Source of the DNA: Microvelia longipes
Taxonomy: Eukaryota > Arthropoda > Insecta > Hemiptera > Veliidae
Direction of reading: 5' to 3'
Length of the DNA: 64,000 nucleotides
NCBI GenBank assembly: GCA_018340805.1
Contig: JACMZG010001911.1
Coordinates: 34,579,603 to 34,643,602 of the forward strand
Both the position numbers and the translations under genes were made by a program. The notes under the pieces are model-generated. The model was not told where the DNA came from and made no database searches. It saw nothing but the letters and a program-made list of their open reading frames with translations. The first letter of the stretch is position 1; every line of letters begins with the position of its first letter. Shown here in pieces: positions 1 to 11,460 of this stretch.

Positions 1-2160
1 AGATTTTTAGAAGATCATGTTTTAATAACCATACTCCACAGTTCCAAGCTTACAATCAGCACCTACTTTTAACTTAATGTACTAAGCTACATTCCACGTT
101 TCAGCTCTCATTTCCCTATCAGAAAGAACAAAGGGTATAGTTGTTAACGAAATATTACCACATTTTGGGTAAGTAAACACTCCCTCAAAAACTTCTACGA
201 ACGAAGATTGACTTTCAACTTTCTTAATATATTAATATAAAGTATTATAACAAGTAAACCTTTGATTGTATGTTTTCTGAACAAATGAAACGATAATTTG
301 TTTTTATCGTCGTATAAATGCAACTCCATATGGTTATTGATATAACTTCTGACTCGCTTCGCTCAGCCTTATTATGTTATGCTTACTTTATACCTAAACA
401 TATGTTTAACCCAGTTTCAATTCTTTTGACCCGCATAAACAATTCCCGACAAAGGCACACCGACGACACGATGAATACCTCCCAGAAGGTTAAAAAATGT
501 CTAAAACGTATAATTCAGTTGAAACCTCGGTTATCACGTGTTAAAGAAGAACACAATACTTTTCCAAGAGAGAAAAGAATAAAATTTGACCTTTTCAACA
601 AAACCTTACTTTTTTAAAACATTTATGATATTTTAAACCATTGGAATTTTAAACCCAGGTATAGAAAAAATAAAACAAAAACAGACTTAAACCTATAATC
701 CTATTGAAATTGAAAACTCTAACAAGCTAGGATTACTAACAGCTGCTATTATTTATAACAATAAAAGCCTTTATCAATTTATTCAATATTAATCAATTAT
801 ATATAATCCAATATGAATCTATCCTGTTTAATAAAATAATTGAGATTAGTAAGAACATCATAATAGACAGCCCAATTAGAAACTTATGCTACTTATCTTT
901 TCAAAAATTCTCTAAAAATAAGCAAAAAAATTGCTAACTTAATGATTGAAACATTTAAATATCTACATTACAACTAAATTATCAACCAAGGCAGAAAAGC
1001 ACACATTTTTCTGCATACATATTCTAGGGCAAGAGCCTTGGTAATAAAAATTTTTTTAGCTCTATTGGGCAGAAAAAACATTATGTAATATTTTTTTTTG
1101 CCAAGTCATATGTAAACACTAGTACCAACGGCGTCGGCGCTAGAGGGTGTAGGGTCAATTTTGAGGGTTAATGAGGTCACCCATACTTCAAAAACGATAG
1201 GGTTCGGGACATTAGCAAGATTGATTTTTGTACCAAGTTTCATTTCGATCCAAGAAAGAGTTCGAAAGTTATTGTGTCCTTCGAAAATTCGCTAAAAGCT
1301 CAGTAAGTACTTTACTGTCGTTTAAAAAAATATAAATTTTAAGTAAAAGGTTTAAAATAGCCTTTATCACAAATAAAGTTATTTTTTTAAATCGTTTCCT
1401 AAATGATATATATAAAATAAAGGCGTAAAAAAATTATATTTTTACTCCCATGCAACAAAAACTAAAATTTTTCTAATGTAAATGTTCTCGAATTGAATTT
1501 AAGAGATGGTTCCCACTTTAAAAGTAAGGAAGTTTTTATCAATTTTATTTTAATTATTTTATTCATTCTAATATATGACGCATTATTAAAGAAAATATTT
1601 TGTATAATTTTTTGTTTTAATCGATTTTTATAATTATATTTTTTATAATTAACACAAGTTCTAATTGATTTTTATTTTTCATAATAACAATTTGTCACTA
1701 TTTAGTCTATTAATTTGAAAGTGTAATATATGTTCTATATTAGTTGACTTATAACACACCTATAGGCGATCGGAAAACCAAAAACTCCTGGTTATTATTA
1801 TTTCAAAATTTGGATCTAATTAACAACTTACCATAAACATGTCAGAATGATTTAACCTCATTCCTTTATTTAAGAGTCTTAAAGTTTTTTTTAAAAAAAA
1901 AATAGGGGTCACCCGTTAGGACAGACATTCGACTTAGCCGTTTTCCTTGTATTACTGAGATGGACTCGCTTTTATTCTAGGGTCTGTTTTATTATAAAAA
2001 TATGTTGCAAATACAACTATTGTTGCATAGTAACGTAGACGAGTCAAAACAAGGAGCGCTAATTTTGCTATGTCTAAGGCGCCTTCTTGCGGATAATTAG
2101 CGAAGACTCCGTAAGAGGCAGTGTCACACAGTTTGTAAGAAAAATCCAACGACAGGCCTC
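1..2160. other. AT-rich sequence without recognised gene
   Basis: No coding region or RNA gene is supported here. Open frames are short and show no domain. A short piece at about 345-366 carries the inverted form of the GAGCGAAGCGAG motif found in the 5SL repeats, so it may be a repeat remnant. The stretch at 1120-1320 is less AT-rich than its surroundings but was not recognised. Confidence 0.5.
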
Positions 2161-2162
2161 TT

Positions 2163-2225
2163 AATGTACTGAGATAGGCTATGCCCCCTCTAGTAATGTA
2201 TCTCTATGGTTATAAATATTTGTAG
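2163..2225 (+). repeat. Short dispersed repeat, copy 1 (partner at 61081)
   Basis: A block containing AGGCTATGCCCCCT followed by a TATCTCTATG stretch is repeated in the same orientation at 61081-61143. The two blocks share about 40 bp with a few differences. No coding or RNA identity was recognised. It lies immediately left of the mariner-type element and may be part of a longer degenerate repeat. Confidence 0.55.
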
Positions 2226-2284
2226 GTACTCTTACGAGGTGCGTCCAGAAAATAAGTTTCGTTACATAAAATTGTATTGTCTAA

Positions 2285-2905
2285 AAGTATAGAAAATTAT
2301 TTATTGCTCAAAATTCTACAAATTTTAAACTACTTATCTACATCAAATTTGAGGGCATTTCTGCCTTCAAATAACAAATTTTGTTGGTATATGTTGTTTA
2401 ACAGAACAACATATACCATAGAATTTTTGCGCCTGTTTCTCCAACTAGTTGGAAAAATTTTCTTTAAGCTCTTCGTCATTGTTAAAGTGCTGACAAAGTT
2501 GAAGAAATTTAAGAGTTGTGTTTTTTTTGTTTTTTTTTAACAAGTTCTTTATTGGCAAAAGTAAAAGTTGTGTTAACAATATCTTGAATCAATTATCGTT
2601 AGATTTTAGGAAATTTCATTCGAGAGCACTAACTGTAAACTTGCAAATTTTGTTGACCTTGTCATCAATTGCGTGAACCAGTTTTTCTTGAACCAAACAT
2701 GGAAGCCCATTTCATTCTTCGGTATACACTTCACTTCAGGATTCATTTAACTGTCGGAAGATTCTTCTCAACATTGAACTACTCGTCGCATTTTATCCGT
2801 AAACTTTGCAAATTTTCCGACAAATTTCAATTGGCTTAACTTTCCTAGTATAAAGGAAACGAACGACAGATCTGTTTCACAAGTGCTCAACACAGATATT
2901 GTAAA
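2285..2905 (-). pseudogene. Decayed mariner transposase (N- and C-terminal remnants)
   Basis: Reading the minus strand in shifting frames gives peptides typical of the Mos1-type helix-turn-helix N-terminus. RSVVRFLY and KPIEICRKICKVYG come first, then a weaker match around SSSMLRR, then EVYTEE and a piece ending KICKFTVSAL. Further along, about 2420-2500, a segment reads FNNDEELKEN, which matches the C-terminal region near the end of mariner transposases. The central catalytic domain is not visible. Stops and frameshifts separate the pieces, and a 43-bp insertion interrupts it at 2523-2565. In intact relatives the protein binds the terminal inverted repeats and carries out cut-and-paste transposition at TA sites. 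Here nothing functional can be made. The assignment rests on remembered family motifs, so the subfamily is not called. Confidence 0.7.
2523..2565 (-). mobile_element. 43-bp retroposed 3' end inside the mariner remnant
   Basis: On the minus strand it reads ...GCCAATAAAGAACTTGTT followed by an A-rich tail, that is, a polyadenylation signal and tail. It is flanked by the direct repeat AGTTGTGTT (2514-2522 and 2566-2574; one more base triplet matches with a mismatch). The same 3' end occurs at 20221-20262. It is best read as a very strongly 5'-truncated LINE-type insertion. Confidence 0.6.
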
Positions 2906-3130
2906 CAAGCACAAAAAAGCATACGTAGCTGATAGCGACCTCAAAATGGCACGCGTTTCTTTTCATGAAACAGAGTGTCAACCGCGCATCTGCAGAACTT
3001 CGATCGCAGTCCTGCAGTCGAGATAAATTAAAACGGAACTTACTTTCTTGAGGTACCTCATATTTTCCGAAAGAAGAGTACTTACTATAATTAAGACTGA
3101 GTGTGTTTTATTTTCTTCTATAGCAAATAT

Positions 3131-3420
3131 TAGACCAAGAGCCCAGGGGTGTTTAGTTAATAAAAAGTGTAATGGCTGGAACCGGTCTCAATTTTTCGTA
3201 AATACCTACCTGATTAAGGATCTGCAATTCTGCCGACTCGTATCGGATAAGTGTCCCAGGCAGAACCTTTGACCCCTAAAGTGCGTTCTGCCTGGGACAC
3301 CCATCCGATACTAGTCGGCAGAATTGCAGATCCTTGTTTAGGAAGGTATTTACGAAAAATTGAGACCGGTTCCAGCCATTACACATTTTATTAACAAAAC
3401 ACCCCTGGGCTCTTGGTCTA
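3131..3420. mobile_element. Foldback element FB1, copy 1
   Basis: The 290 bp form one near-perfect palindrome that starts TAGACCAAGAGCCCAGGGGT and ends in its complement. The arms are about 130 bp each with few mismatches and a very short centre around ACCTTTGACCCCTAAAG. TA dinucleotides at both ends fit a TA target duplication. There is no coding capacity. A second, longer copy lies at 54106-54536. It is a non-autonomous foldback/MITE-type element. The mobilising transposase is unknown, although the TA ends suggest a Tc1/mariner-like source. Confidence 0.85.
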
Positions 3421-5010
3421 TATACTAACCAATGAGAAAGCCAACAATAAGAAACAACAAAATCTAACGTTAAAACAACAACTTGCTGAAATCTATATGG
3501 ATTATAAACAACTCACTGAACCGTGTTTGATGCAGAACAACACTCACCTGCAACAAAGGATAAAAGCATTAAAAATTAGGTAAAGGATTCTTATTAAAAA
3601 TATTTACAAACCTTGGAAAGACAAGCGGACTTCCTCGCCAGAATTATTTTATAGCTTTAAACTTTTTATCCAGAGCCAGTAGATCGTAGTACTTGGTGAG
3701 TTTAGATTTCGGATTCGTTCGACTCAGAGCCCCAAAAGTTCTTCGGTTGTCGGTTATTGCTATGCTCTTGCTCTATTGTCATAAGCCTTACTCTGTCAAT
3801 CCTACTGTAGCAATTTAGATTTAAAATGCATTTGTTTAATTATTGGTTTTGTTTAGTATATTAAAATTAAAATGTGTTTATTAGTTTATTAAAATAAACA
3901 TATTTTAATAAACAAATTAAAATATGTTTATTAAGCATTCCAATTAATGTTTTCTTTATTTTCCGTTCTCTAATTTATTAATTGTTAACTACGGGAATTT
4001 CAAACTTTCAGTTATTCAAAGAGCTTGTATCGACTTGAAATCGGTTTATTATCGTTCAGCGCCCTAAAAGAACATAAAAATTATTTGTTTACTGATTTTA
4101 TTGCTTTTAAGGTTTCCTGTAATTTGTCACATTTATTCGGGGTAAAAACCCTGATTTTTATTAGAGATCCAGTTCCTCCTGAGAATATTTTTATGCCAAG
4201 AACGATTTCAAAATCTGCTATTCTGTTTAACTAAAATTAATTAATGTGCGAGCTCTTTGCAGAAACCTCTGAAACGGATTTCTCCCACCATGCTAGGATT
4301 TATTTTTACGCCAATCATTTAACAATTTTATGAGGAAAAACTCAAATCTTTTCTCTCAGGATATAAAATTAATATTATAAAATAATCCTTACAGGGGCTA
4401 ATAGGATAAAGGATGCAAGGTGTTTATATAGTACTATTAATTTCTATAGCAATTAATATAAGCCATGATATAATCTTACTTGGGAGATTACATTGTATCG
4501 ATTTTCCCTAGTCTAGTCTTCTAGTTCCCATCTCATTATACTAAAACATTTTTATCAAATTTTGCACCAAAGTTAACAAATAAAAACAGTCAAATTATTT
4601 TATTATAAATTGTTATCTAAATTAAATTAATGGGACAGAATGGAAAGGGAAAAGAGTTTCGGAATAAGGATTTCATTAACGTCAATTTTAAGTTTATGTA
4701 GCTAAATTAGAAAATCATGAGCTATTTTAGACAAATGAAACAATAATAATAAATATTAATAAATATTACAAATGCTAAATATTAAAAATGAAACAATGTT
4801 TGAGAATTTAAGGACAAGTACAATAAGTATTACTTATTGTAATACAATAAGTAATTAAGGACAAGTACGGAACCAGGAGTACAACTGTATCCATGTAAGA
4901 TAGTCTTATGTTATCATAACATTTAAATTTAATTGTTGATACTATTTTGTAAGACTGTCCACACTCTTAGGACAGATGTTCCGAAGGATGTGGTTCCTAA
5001 AGATATTTAT
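3421..5010. other. AT-rich sequence without recognised gene
   Basis: Nothing is supported as a gene. Short direct and inverted AT-rich repeats are present, for example around 3840-3930 and a small palindrome at 4818-4838 (ACAATAAGTATTACTTATTG). Confidence 0.5.
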
Positions 5011-5640
5011 TACTTTTCCTTATTTATACCGTAGGTATATAGTTAGGAAAAGTTGTGTGTTTTCGAAAAAAATCGAAATCGGTATCATCCGTTTCAGGAG
5101 TCTGTAATGCCCTTTGAGTATAGTTTTTTGTCTTGTCTGTATGCACTGTACGTGGATATTTGTGTGTGTGTTTTTATATGTGGATGTATGAGTGAGTATG
5201 TTAAAATCGTAGTTCCTAGTGTATTTACTCTATAAAGTAGAAACTTGGTACAAAAATCAATCTTTAAGTCTAGTTGTGCTACCCGGAGATATATTGTTTT
5301 TAAGACGACACTAAACAATAATAATAACTTAGCAAATAATTTCAAAATTCATAAAACACAGTTGATAAAACAATACGTCATAAATAAGAACACCAAGTTT
5401 CGTTTTAATTCAAGTATATCTACGGTTTTTGTTAGATCATAAAAGTTAAACGGCATCGAGGGAGATTATTGCCTGGATGGGTGACCTCTGGGAATATAAC
5501 GAAACTACTTACTGTCTGGAGACAAGGAAAGCGATTGAAAAAGTGTTATACTTTTTTCAATTCTGAGGACGAGCAAAGTGAGTGAATTTGAAAGCGTAAC
5601 GAACCCGATTTAGTGATGAAAAATTCCGAGGTTTCCATAA
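5011..5640 (+). repeat. 5SL dispersed repeat, copy 1
   Basis: This is a fairly complete copy of the repeat family I call 5SL. It starts with a near-palindrome (ACTTTTCCTTATTTATACC ... GGTATATAG...GGAAAAGT). It continues with the TCCGTTTCAGG and GTTTCGTTTTAAT blocks, has a 5S rRNA-like segment at 5441-5500, and ends with GAGGACGAGCAAAGTGAG and a TTCCGAGGT block. No protein is encoded. Other copies are at 6928, 8020, 18250, 24126, 26780, 27900, 30820, 54625 and 59771. Confidence 0.7.
5441..5500 (+). other. 5S rRNA-like segment in 5SL copy 1
   Basis: The segment reads AAGTTAAACGGCATCGAGGG, then TGCCTGGATGGGTGACCTC and TGGGAATA. This follows the order of the 3' half of eukaryotic 5S rRNA (AAGCAGCGTCGGGC ... 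TTGGATGGGTGACCGC ... TGGGAATA), which contains the RNA polymerase III internal control region. The 5' half of a 5S gene is absent, so this is not a 5S gene. Confidence 0.6.
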
Positions 5641-5727
5641 CTCATAGTTAAGAAATGCATGGAACTCCAACTAGAACCTCATTGAAGACCACGGCTTGGA
5701 GCTGAACAGCACAAATGAAAATTTAAA

Positions 5728-5812
5728 AAGAATATATATATTATATATATATATATATAATATATATTAATATATATTATATAATATATATATATATATA
5801 TTATATAATGTA
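5728..5812. repeat. (TA)n-rich tract
   Basis: Alternating TA runs with small interruptions. No other content. Confidence 0.85.
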
Positions 5813-5819
5813 AAATATT

Positions 5820-6927
5820 TGTGCTAATATTTATTTAACTTGGTCATAATGTAACTTGATAACTTGCTCAACTTAGTAACTAACAACTATATAAGTTTAT
5901 TATCAATCAAAATTTAGATACAATAATATTTTTCTTTGTTTAAAAAATAAGAAAATAATTATTGCACACATAATAAGTATATCGTACTATGTATTTATTT
6001 GTAACAAGTATTGCATATTATATTGCATGTGAATATTATGTATATTATAAAGGTATGCATATACATGAAAATGCGTTAGATGTGACATATTATTAGATAT
6101 ATTATATTAATAACGTAGAATAATCCAGCATTATGCTCACTCAAGCATATTAAGGATTTTATCAATGCATGATTAGATCTTTAGGTATCTGATTAGTCAT
6201 CAGGTAGGAAATATACTTACTGGTAGGAAAACTAAAATTATAAATAACTAACTGATAATAGTCAGCATTTTTATAGTTATAGTTCAGTGAATGTGATCAA
6301 AAATGCGTTTACTAAAATTATGAGGAGCAATACGACGTGTTTTGACTTTTTAATAGAAGTGACTATAGCACGAATATGTTAACACAACTGTTAGTTGATT
6401 TTTACTTTTTTACTTTTTTTACTGATTTTTGATTATTACTTTCCTCACAAATACCGCAGGTTTACCTGATACATATTTTCATTGAACTTAAATCCAACTT
6501 ATATTTTGCCTGAATTATGTTTTAGATTTTTTGAGACCTCCTGAGCTTGAAATAGTCTTTAGGTTTTCTGGAATATACTTTCTATGTCGTCTTTAACTAA
6601 CTCAGCAAAAATTGCAAAAAATCAAAAACCTCAGAACTTACAATCGTAATGAAAATTACCACTCATAGCGGTTAACTTTTTTGTATCCATACAAATAAAC
6701 TTATTCTCCGGGTGGCGGCTTTACATAAGATAACAATACGGCAGGGTTCTTATACTTAAGTAGTGGAGCGGAGAACTGCGCACTGCGCAGGTCCTGATGA
6801 AGATTTGCCTACTCTCACTCTTACCTACATAAGCCCTGCAGGGTTGTGTAACATAAGGAAATTTCCGTACGTTTCGTAAGAACTGTTTAAAAATTTATAT
6901 TTAATGGTTAAGTATCCAAATAAAAAC
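5820..6927. other. AT-rich sequence without recognised gene
   Basis: Nothing is supported. A less AT-rich patch at about 6712-6850 was read on both strands and not recognised. Confidence 0.45.
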
Positions 6928-7190
6928 AATCGGGTACAAGGTCCCTCGAAACTTTTCCTCATCACATCGGATTCGCTACGCTCACCCTCCCTACTTCGAA
7001 CTCGCTACATCCTCAGAATATACAATTCGTCAAATGTAAACAGCACACCCTCAGATAGGACATATATTCGTTTCATTCATAGCTGTCCCCATCCAGGCAC
7101 TGACCACGCTTAATGCTGCTTAACTTTTATGATAATACAAAAACCATGGGTATACTTGTTGTATTAAAACGCTTGGTATAATGGAAAATT
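6928..7190 (-). repeat. 5SL repeat, partial, minus strand
   Basis: This is the 3' part of the family in reverse orientation. From left to right it shows the complement of the GTACCCG end block, the CGGATTCGCTACGCTCACCC block, and a 5S-like segment at 7084-7126 (minus strand AGTTAAGCAGCATTAAGCG and CAGTGCCTGGATGGGGACA). The complement of the CAAGTATA / TTTTTGT block follows. The 5' part is not recognisable. Confidence 0.65.
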
Positions 7191-7675
7191 TGCCGTAATT
7201 AATACCCTACATACAAAAGGAACCTGAAGCAAAAATTTATTCATTTACATTTAGACACATGAATTAGGTTACATATGACAAGTACAGTAAGCTTCGTCAC
7301 ATTAATTGAAGTTTTATTGGACGACGAATAGACATTTTTTTTAAATTCATCAAAAGACCGAAAACTATTCAATTTGAGTTCCAAGTCAATTGTACTTCGT
7401 ATATCCAAAAAAAATTGCACAAGTACATTCTATCAATGAAAAGAGTATACATACACATGTATGATATTTTAACACTACAGCTCAAGCGTGGTCCGTAGGT
7501 AGATGGGTTGTTAGATAGATGGGTTGTTAGATAGATGGATGTTTGGTTTAAAAAAACCTTATCTTTCCTAAATAATAATGGTCTTTTCTAGATGAAATAA
7601 ATTATAAATTATTAATATTATTAAAAAATAATAATAATTAATATTTTAATATTAATAAAAAAATATTAATATTTC

Positions 7676-7778
7676 AAATTCTAGGGCGAGCGAAGCGAGT
7701 CAGAAGTGGCGAGGATGAGTGTAGACAATATGATAAGGCAGGAGAAATGTTCTAGGTACCCAATACATGATTTTGTTA
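7676..7778 (+). repeat. 5SL repeat, 3' end fragment
   Basis: It contains GGGCGAGCGAAGCGAGTCAG, then GAGGATGAGTGTAG, then a decayed TGTTCTAGGTACCC end block. Only the last 100 bp or so of the family is present. Confidence 0.55.
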
Positions 7779-8019
7779 TATCATATTTTTATCAATAAAT
7801 AATGTAAGATTTATACACGCGACTTCTCTATAGATTTATTAAAAAACATTCAAAGTTTCAATACTTATGTCTTTTAAGACATAATGTCTTATGACTTATA
7901 AGTTTATACATACTTATTTGTCCTTAAGGACAAAAATCAAAATAACAAAGTATTATTTATATTTGTTCAAGTTTTCATTTATTTATGTCCTAAACTATAC
8001 TTATTTATTTCTATTTTTT

Positions 8020-8763
8020 AATTTTTCTCATTTATACCGTAGGTATACAAAAGGCCGGGATGAAACCGGGATTATTCGTTTCAGGTGTTTTGAAGGCCTC
8101 CTAAGTGGTTTTCACAAAGTTGTCTGTGTGTGTGTACGTTATCATCGTAGCTCCTAGTGTATTCGTGCTAGAGAACTAAAACTTTGTACAAAATCAGTTT
8201 ACTGCTGTTGTTGATGAGCTATTCGAAAAAATAATTATTTTATGACGCCATTAACCCGCAATAATGACTCAGCGAGAATTTTGAAAAATAATAAAACTAG
8301 GAAAAATGTTGCAATCAGGTTGAGATTTGCCACATATGTGTCAAATATAAGTATAAGACATACAAGTATATATGTCTATGTATAAGACTAACATATATGC
8401 CAAGTTTCACCACATAATCAGGATTAGTTTAATTTGTATCGAATGACTTGTGTAGGTTTTTTAAAAAAACAGAAAATGATTCAATCGAGTTTCAATTTAG
8501 TACAAGTGTATAAATTTACTTCAGAAATAAGTGCAAGTTTCGTTCCAATACCACAAGTATATCTATGATTTTTATTGGATCATAATAATTAATCAGCATT
8601 GAGCAAGGTTAGTGCTGTATGGGTGACCGTTGAGGATGATACGGATGACGGATGCATGTACTATCAGATGACAAGCGAAGCGAGTCCGAAGACATGTTGC
8701 AGTAAATATTTGGCGAATTGTATATTCTGAGGACGAGCGAAGCGAGTCTGTAGCAGGGAGGAT
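8020..8763 (+). repeat. 5SL repeat, left part (split by R1-clade element)
   Basis: A long copy from the CTCATTTATACCGTAGGTAT start through TCGTTTCAGGTGTTTTGAAG and GACGCCATTAACCCGCAATA. The 5S-like segment at 8585-8632 reads AATTAATCAGCATTGAGCA and GTATGGGTGACCG, followed by two GCGAAGCGAGTC blocks. The copy is interrupted at 8763 by the R1-clade insertion and resumes at 12768. Removing the insertion and one target copy restores a normal 5SL 3' end. Confidence 0.75.
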
Positions 8764-8785
8764 TTTTTTTTTTTTTTTTTTTTTT
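8764..8785 (-). other. Poly(A) tail of the R1-clade element
   Basis: A run of 22 T on the plus strand directly abuts the left 14-bp target duplication, as expected for the 3' tail of a minus-strand retrotransposon. Confidence 0.85.
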
Positions 8786-9320
8786 GGCAAAATTTTTCTT
8801 GCGGGAAAAATGTTACCAAAAAAGAGAGAGAAATGCATTTACGCACGAAGACAGCGGTCTGTCAACAGTGTTGGACTCAGGGTCTGCCTCATACCAACTA
8901 AAACTCACTCCGCGAAACCCCTTAAACCTAGCCTGGAACCGTTATTCACATTACTTCAGGCTAGGTCTTATCTTGAGCCTTCCGGCTCCCTCCCATGTTA
9001 CCCCCCTATGTCTCCTTTTGTCAGAGCTTTAATGTGGGTCCAGACGTTGCAAAGAAATCTGCAACGCCTAGAACCAACCTCAAAACCGGACCAAAAAAAA
9101 AAAAAAAAAAATAATAATAATAATAAATAAAAAAAAAAAAATTAAAAAAAAAAAATAAAAATAAAAAAAATAATAAAATAAAAAAAAAATAATAAAATAA
9201 TAAAAAAAATAATAAATAAATAAAAATAAAAAATAAAAAAAAAAAAAAAATAAAAATAAAAAAAATAAAAATATAAAATAAATAAATAAATTATAGCTAC
9301 AGTATTGGTATAGTGCTCCT
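8786..9320 (-). other. 3' UTR of the R1-clade element with internal T-rich block
   Basis: Non-coding sequence lies between the end of the pol-like ORF and the poly(A) tail. A 200-bp low-complexity block at 9093-9292 is A-rich on the plus strand (mostly AAAAT units), hence T-rich in the element's own sense. This block may be an expansion within the element. The open frames that cross the region on either strand are not supported as genes. Confidence 0.65.
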
Positions 9321-9895
9321 GTTCCTATAAAACATTGTCTAGATCATCTTTTTTTTAGCTCGCAGGATGGTCTCAGCAAAAGTATTTGATCATTTCCCAC
9401 GAGTCCTCGTTTCAGCATGACATTTACTATGGTGTCGGTGTGATTGGCCCATATATCATGGTTAGATTTAGTCTCTCGTTGGTCCATTAGTACAATCAAA
9501 AAAGTATGTTCGCGTTGTCAATGAGACCAGGGCAATAGAGACAATCAGAAGACTGATGCTTCCGATTTTGTGTAAGTAGACCTAAAAATATCCCGTGCCC
9601 ACTAAGGAGCTGTGTTATGTAGAAACCTACTTCTCCATGGCGTTCGGTCTACCCATGATTTGATATCTTTTTATCAGGCGCCATGTCCAGCGGCCTCTGT
9701 CTCCTCATCCCATGAAAGTTGCCACCGCCCCATGGTTCTATCTCTTTCTTCTTTTCGTACTGCATTATGATTGGCTTCTATTTTTCTTTCGTACACTCTC
9801 TTTCGCTCTATAGCTAGCAGGTCAATGGGAATGACGCTTGCAATTACTAAAACAGCTGGTTCGGAGACCGTTCGGTATGCAGAAGCTTCCCTCAA
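9320..9895 (-). pseudogene. R1-clade pol C-terminal region
   Basis: The minus strand reads SAYRTVSEPAVLVIASVIPI then DLLAIERKRVY, and after a frame change RHGEVGFYITQLLSGHG and CLYCPG. In R1-clade proteins this is the segment after the RT domain: a conserved SAYRTVS...PIDLL block, a tryptophan-rich linker, then a QLLSGHG block and a cysteine/histidine cluster. It is interrupted by stops. The cysteine pair is still visible, but the protein cannot be made. Confidence 0.8.
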
Positions 9896-10329
9896 GACTG
9901 ATTTCCTTTGGACTCGCGCTACGATTTTTTGTAGCTTTTTTTGCTAAGAACATCGGCCCAGATTTCTGCTCCGTACAGGATAATAGATTGACTTGATGAC
10001 ATTAGTAATCTTCTCTGCTTTGCTCTCGGGCCTCCGATGTTAGACATTAGCCTTCCAAGTGCCCGCACTCGCAGTGAAGTTTTTTCTGCAGCTATTTTAG
10101 ATGATCTAGGAATTTCATCTTTACGTCAATGGTAACTCCAAGTACTTAACAGTTGGCTTGCTGGTGACTACGTCGTTCCCGTCTTGGACTTGGATCATTG
10201 TAGGAATTCTCTTCTTAGTTAAGAATATGGCTTCGGTTTTATTCAGTGCTAAGGAAAGGCCATGGTTAGACATCCATCTTATAATGATTCTCATTAATTT
10301 GGTTGAACTTTATTTGGCCAGTTCTGCGT

Positions 10330-11300
10330 CTCGGGCTATGATGATGCTGCTATATCGTCTGCATATGCGATTAATTTGCATTCATCTGGCAAAGCAATTC
10401 TGAGAAGTTTCATCATATACTATGTTTCCACAAGTCTGGCCAAGGATAGATCCCTGCGCTGCACCAGCTGTAATTTTTGTTTTTTTCTGTCCATCTTTTG
10501 TGTCATAGAGGAGCTTCTATCATTGAGATAATCGTTCAAATATTCTTAACATGTATTTTGGTAATTTGAAATGTTCTTCGAGAGCCTTTATCATGTCGCG
10601 CCATCTAACTGAGTTAAAAGCGTTCTTTACGTCTAATGTTACTAGCAACACTACTCTTTTGCATCGGGAACTATGATTCTCTGCAGCTGAAACAGCCTCA
10701 GGGATCTGCCTTATTTGCATCTATGGTAGAAAAGATCTGATCTGAAACAAACTGCTGCGGTTGCAAGGTCTCCTGATGAAGTATTGCGGACTTCATTTTG
10801 CTTTTAAAGTTTTTCGAGCACTTCCCAGCTGTATCTAGCATGCATAAAGGGCGATACGATGAGGCTTGTTCAGGGTCTTCCCTACCTTTGTCTATTTAAA
10901 CGAGACGAACCCCTACTTTCCATTCAGAATAGAATTACCTTCGTTGAGGCAGGAGTTGTACATGTCCAGTAGAAGGGTGGGTTTATGTTTTAAGTACTTC
11001 CTTTAAGGCTTCTGATGGACCCGTCTGGGCCAGGCGCTTTTTTGTCCTTCATAGATAAAACCGTTCCTCTAGTTCTCCGAGGTTAAAGGGGGACATTCTG
11101 TCGACATCTCTAATGGGATCTATTTATCCTTAGTTGGTTGAGAATGGGAACAGTGTACGATAATTTTTTTCCATTCGCGAACTATCCATTTTCATTACTT
11201 GACTTCATATCACCTAGTTTTTTCATTACAATCTTATAGCCTAGGCCCCAGGGGTCTGAGTCGATATCCTTTACCAGTTGTCTCCAACACTCAGATTTTC
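10330..11300 (-). pseudogene. R1-clade reverse transcriptase domain (decayed)
   Basis: In the intact family this enzyme copies the element RNA onto nicked target DNA. On the minus strand, in order, it reads GPSEALKEVLKT, FYSEWKVGVRLV, SSYRPLCMLDTAGK (about 10825-10870), VTLDVKNAFNSVRW (the first catalytic aspartate block), AGAAQGSILGQ, and IAYADDIA with the catalytic YADD at 10354-10365. The order and wording are those of R1-type RTs. At least three frameshifts and several stops break it, for example between the NAFNS block and the QGS block. Family assignment is strong and function is lost. Confidence 0.85.
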
Positions 11301-11399
11301 TTTTCTTTATAGCTCGGCGAAGGGCTTTCCGTGCATATTTATAAGACGCCAATTTATTTGTTCTTTCGATTTCGTTATTGGCTCTCTGGGCAACCCTTC

Positions 11400-11460
11400 T
11401 CAGCTTGTGGCAATTTTTTCGGAGCTCTGCGATCTCGTCTGTCCACCAGTATTACCGGTT
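11400..11460 (-). pseudogene. R1-clade linker between endonuclease and RT
   Basis: The minus strand reads YWWTDEIAELRKNCHKLRR, a block that sits before the RT domain in R1-clade ORF2 proteins. The following frame continues with NNEIERTNKLASYKYAR. An in-frame stop lies just before the first tyrosine. It links the endonuclease remnants upstream with the RT remnants downstream into one original ORF. Confidence 0.75.

Larger units (their letters stand above)
2233..3062 (-). mobile_element. Internally deleted mariner-type DNA transposon
   Basis: Both ends carry matching terminal inverted repeats of about 28 bp. The left end (2233-2262) starts TACGAGGTGCGTCCAGAAAA and the right end (3033-3062) is its imperfect complement. 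Both ends are bounded by TA, the usual target of the Tc1/mariner superfamily. The interior, read on the minus strand, holds broken transposase sequence (separate entry). At about 830 bp it is shorter than the usual 1.2-1.3 kb of mariners, so a middle part (catalytic DDD/DDE region) is missing and the copy cannot be autonomous. A short retroposed fragment sits at 2523-2565. Confidence 0.75.

Noticed and set aside
318..617. 99-codon open frame
   Set aside because: It runs through AT-rich sequence and a reverse GCGAAGCGAG remnant, with no motif, no codon pattern and no splice context.
5441..5500. True 5S rRNA gene
   Set aside because: Only the 3' half is present, embedded in a larger repeat, and all copies lack the 5' half.
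7495..7545. Short GATGGGTTGTTAGATA tandem
   Set aside because: Three imperfect short units only. Simple-sequence noise.
8784..9130. Two overlapping open frames in forward orientation
   Set aside because: They lie antisense in the 3' UTR of the minus-strand R1-clade element and end in a low-complexity A-rich block.
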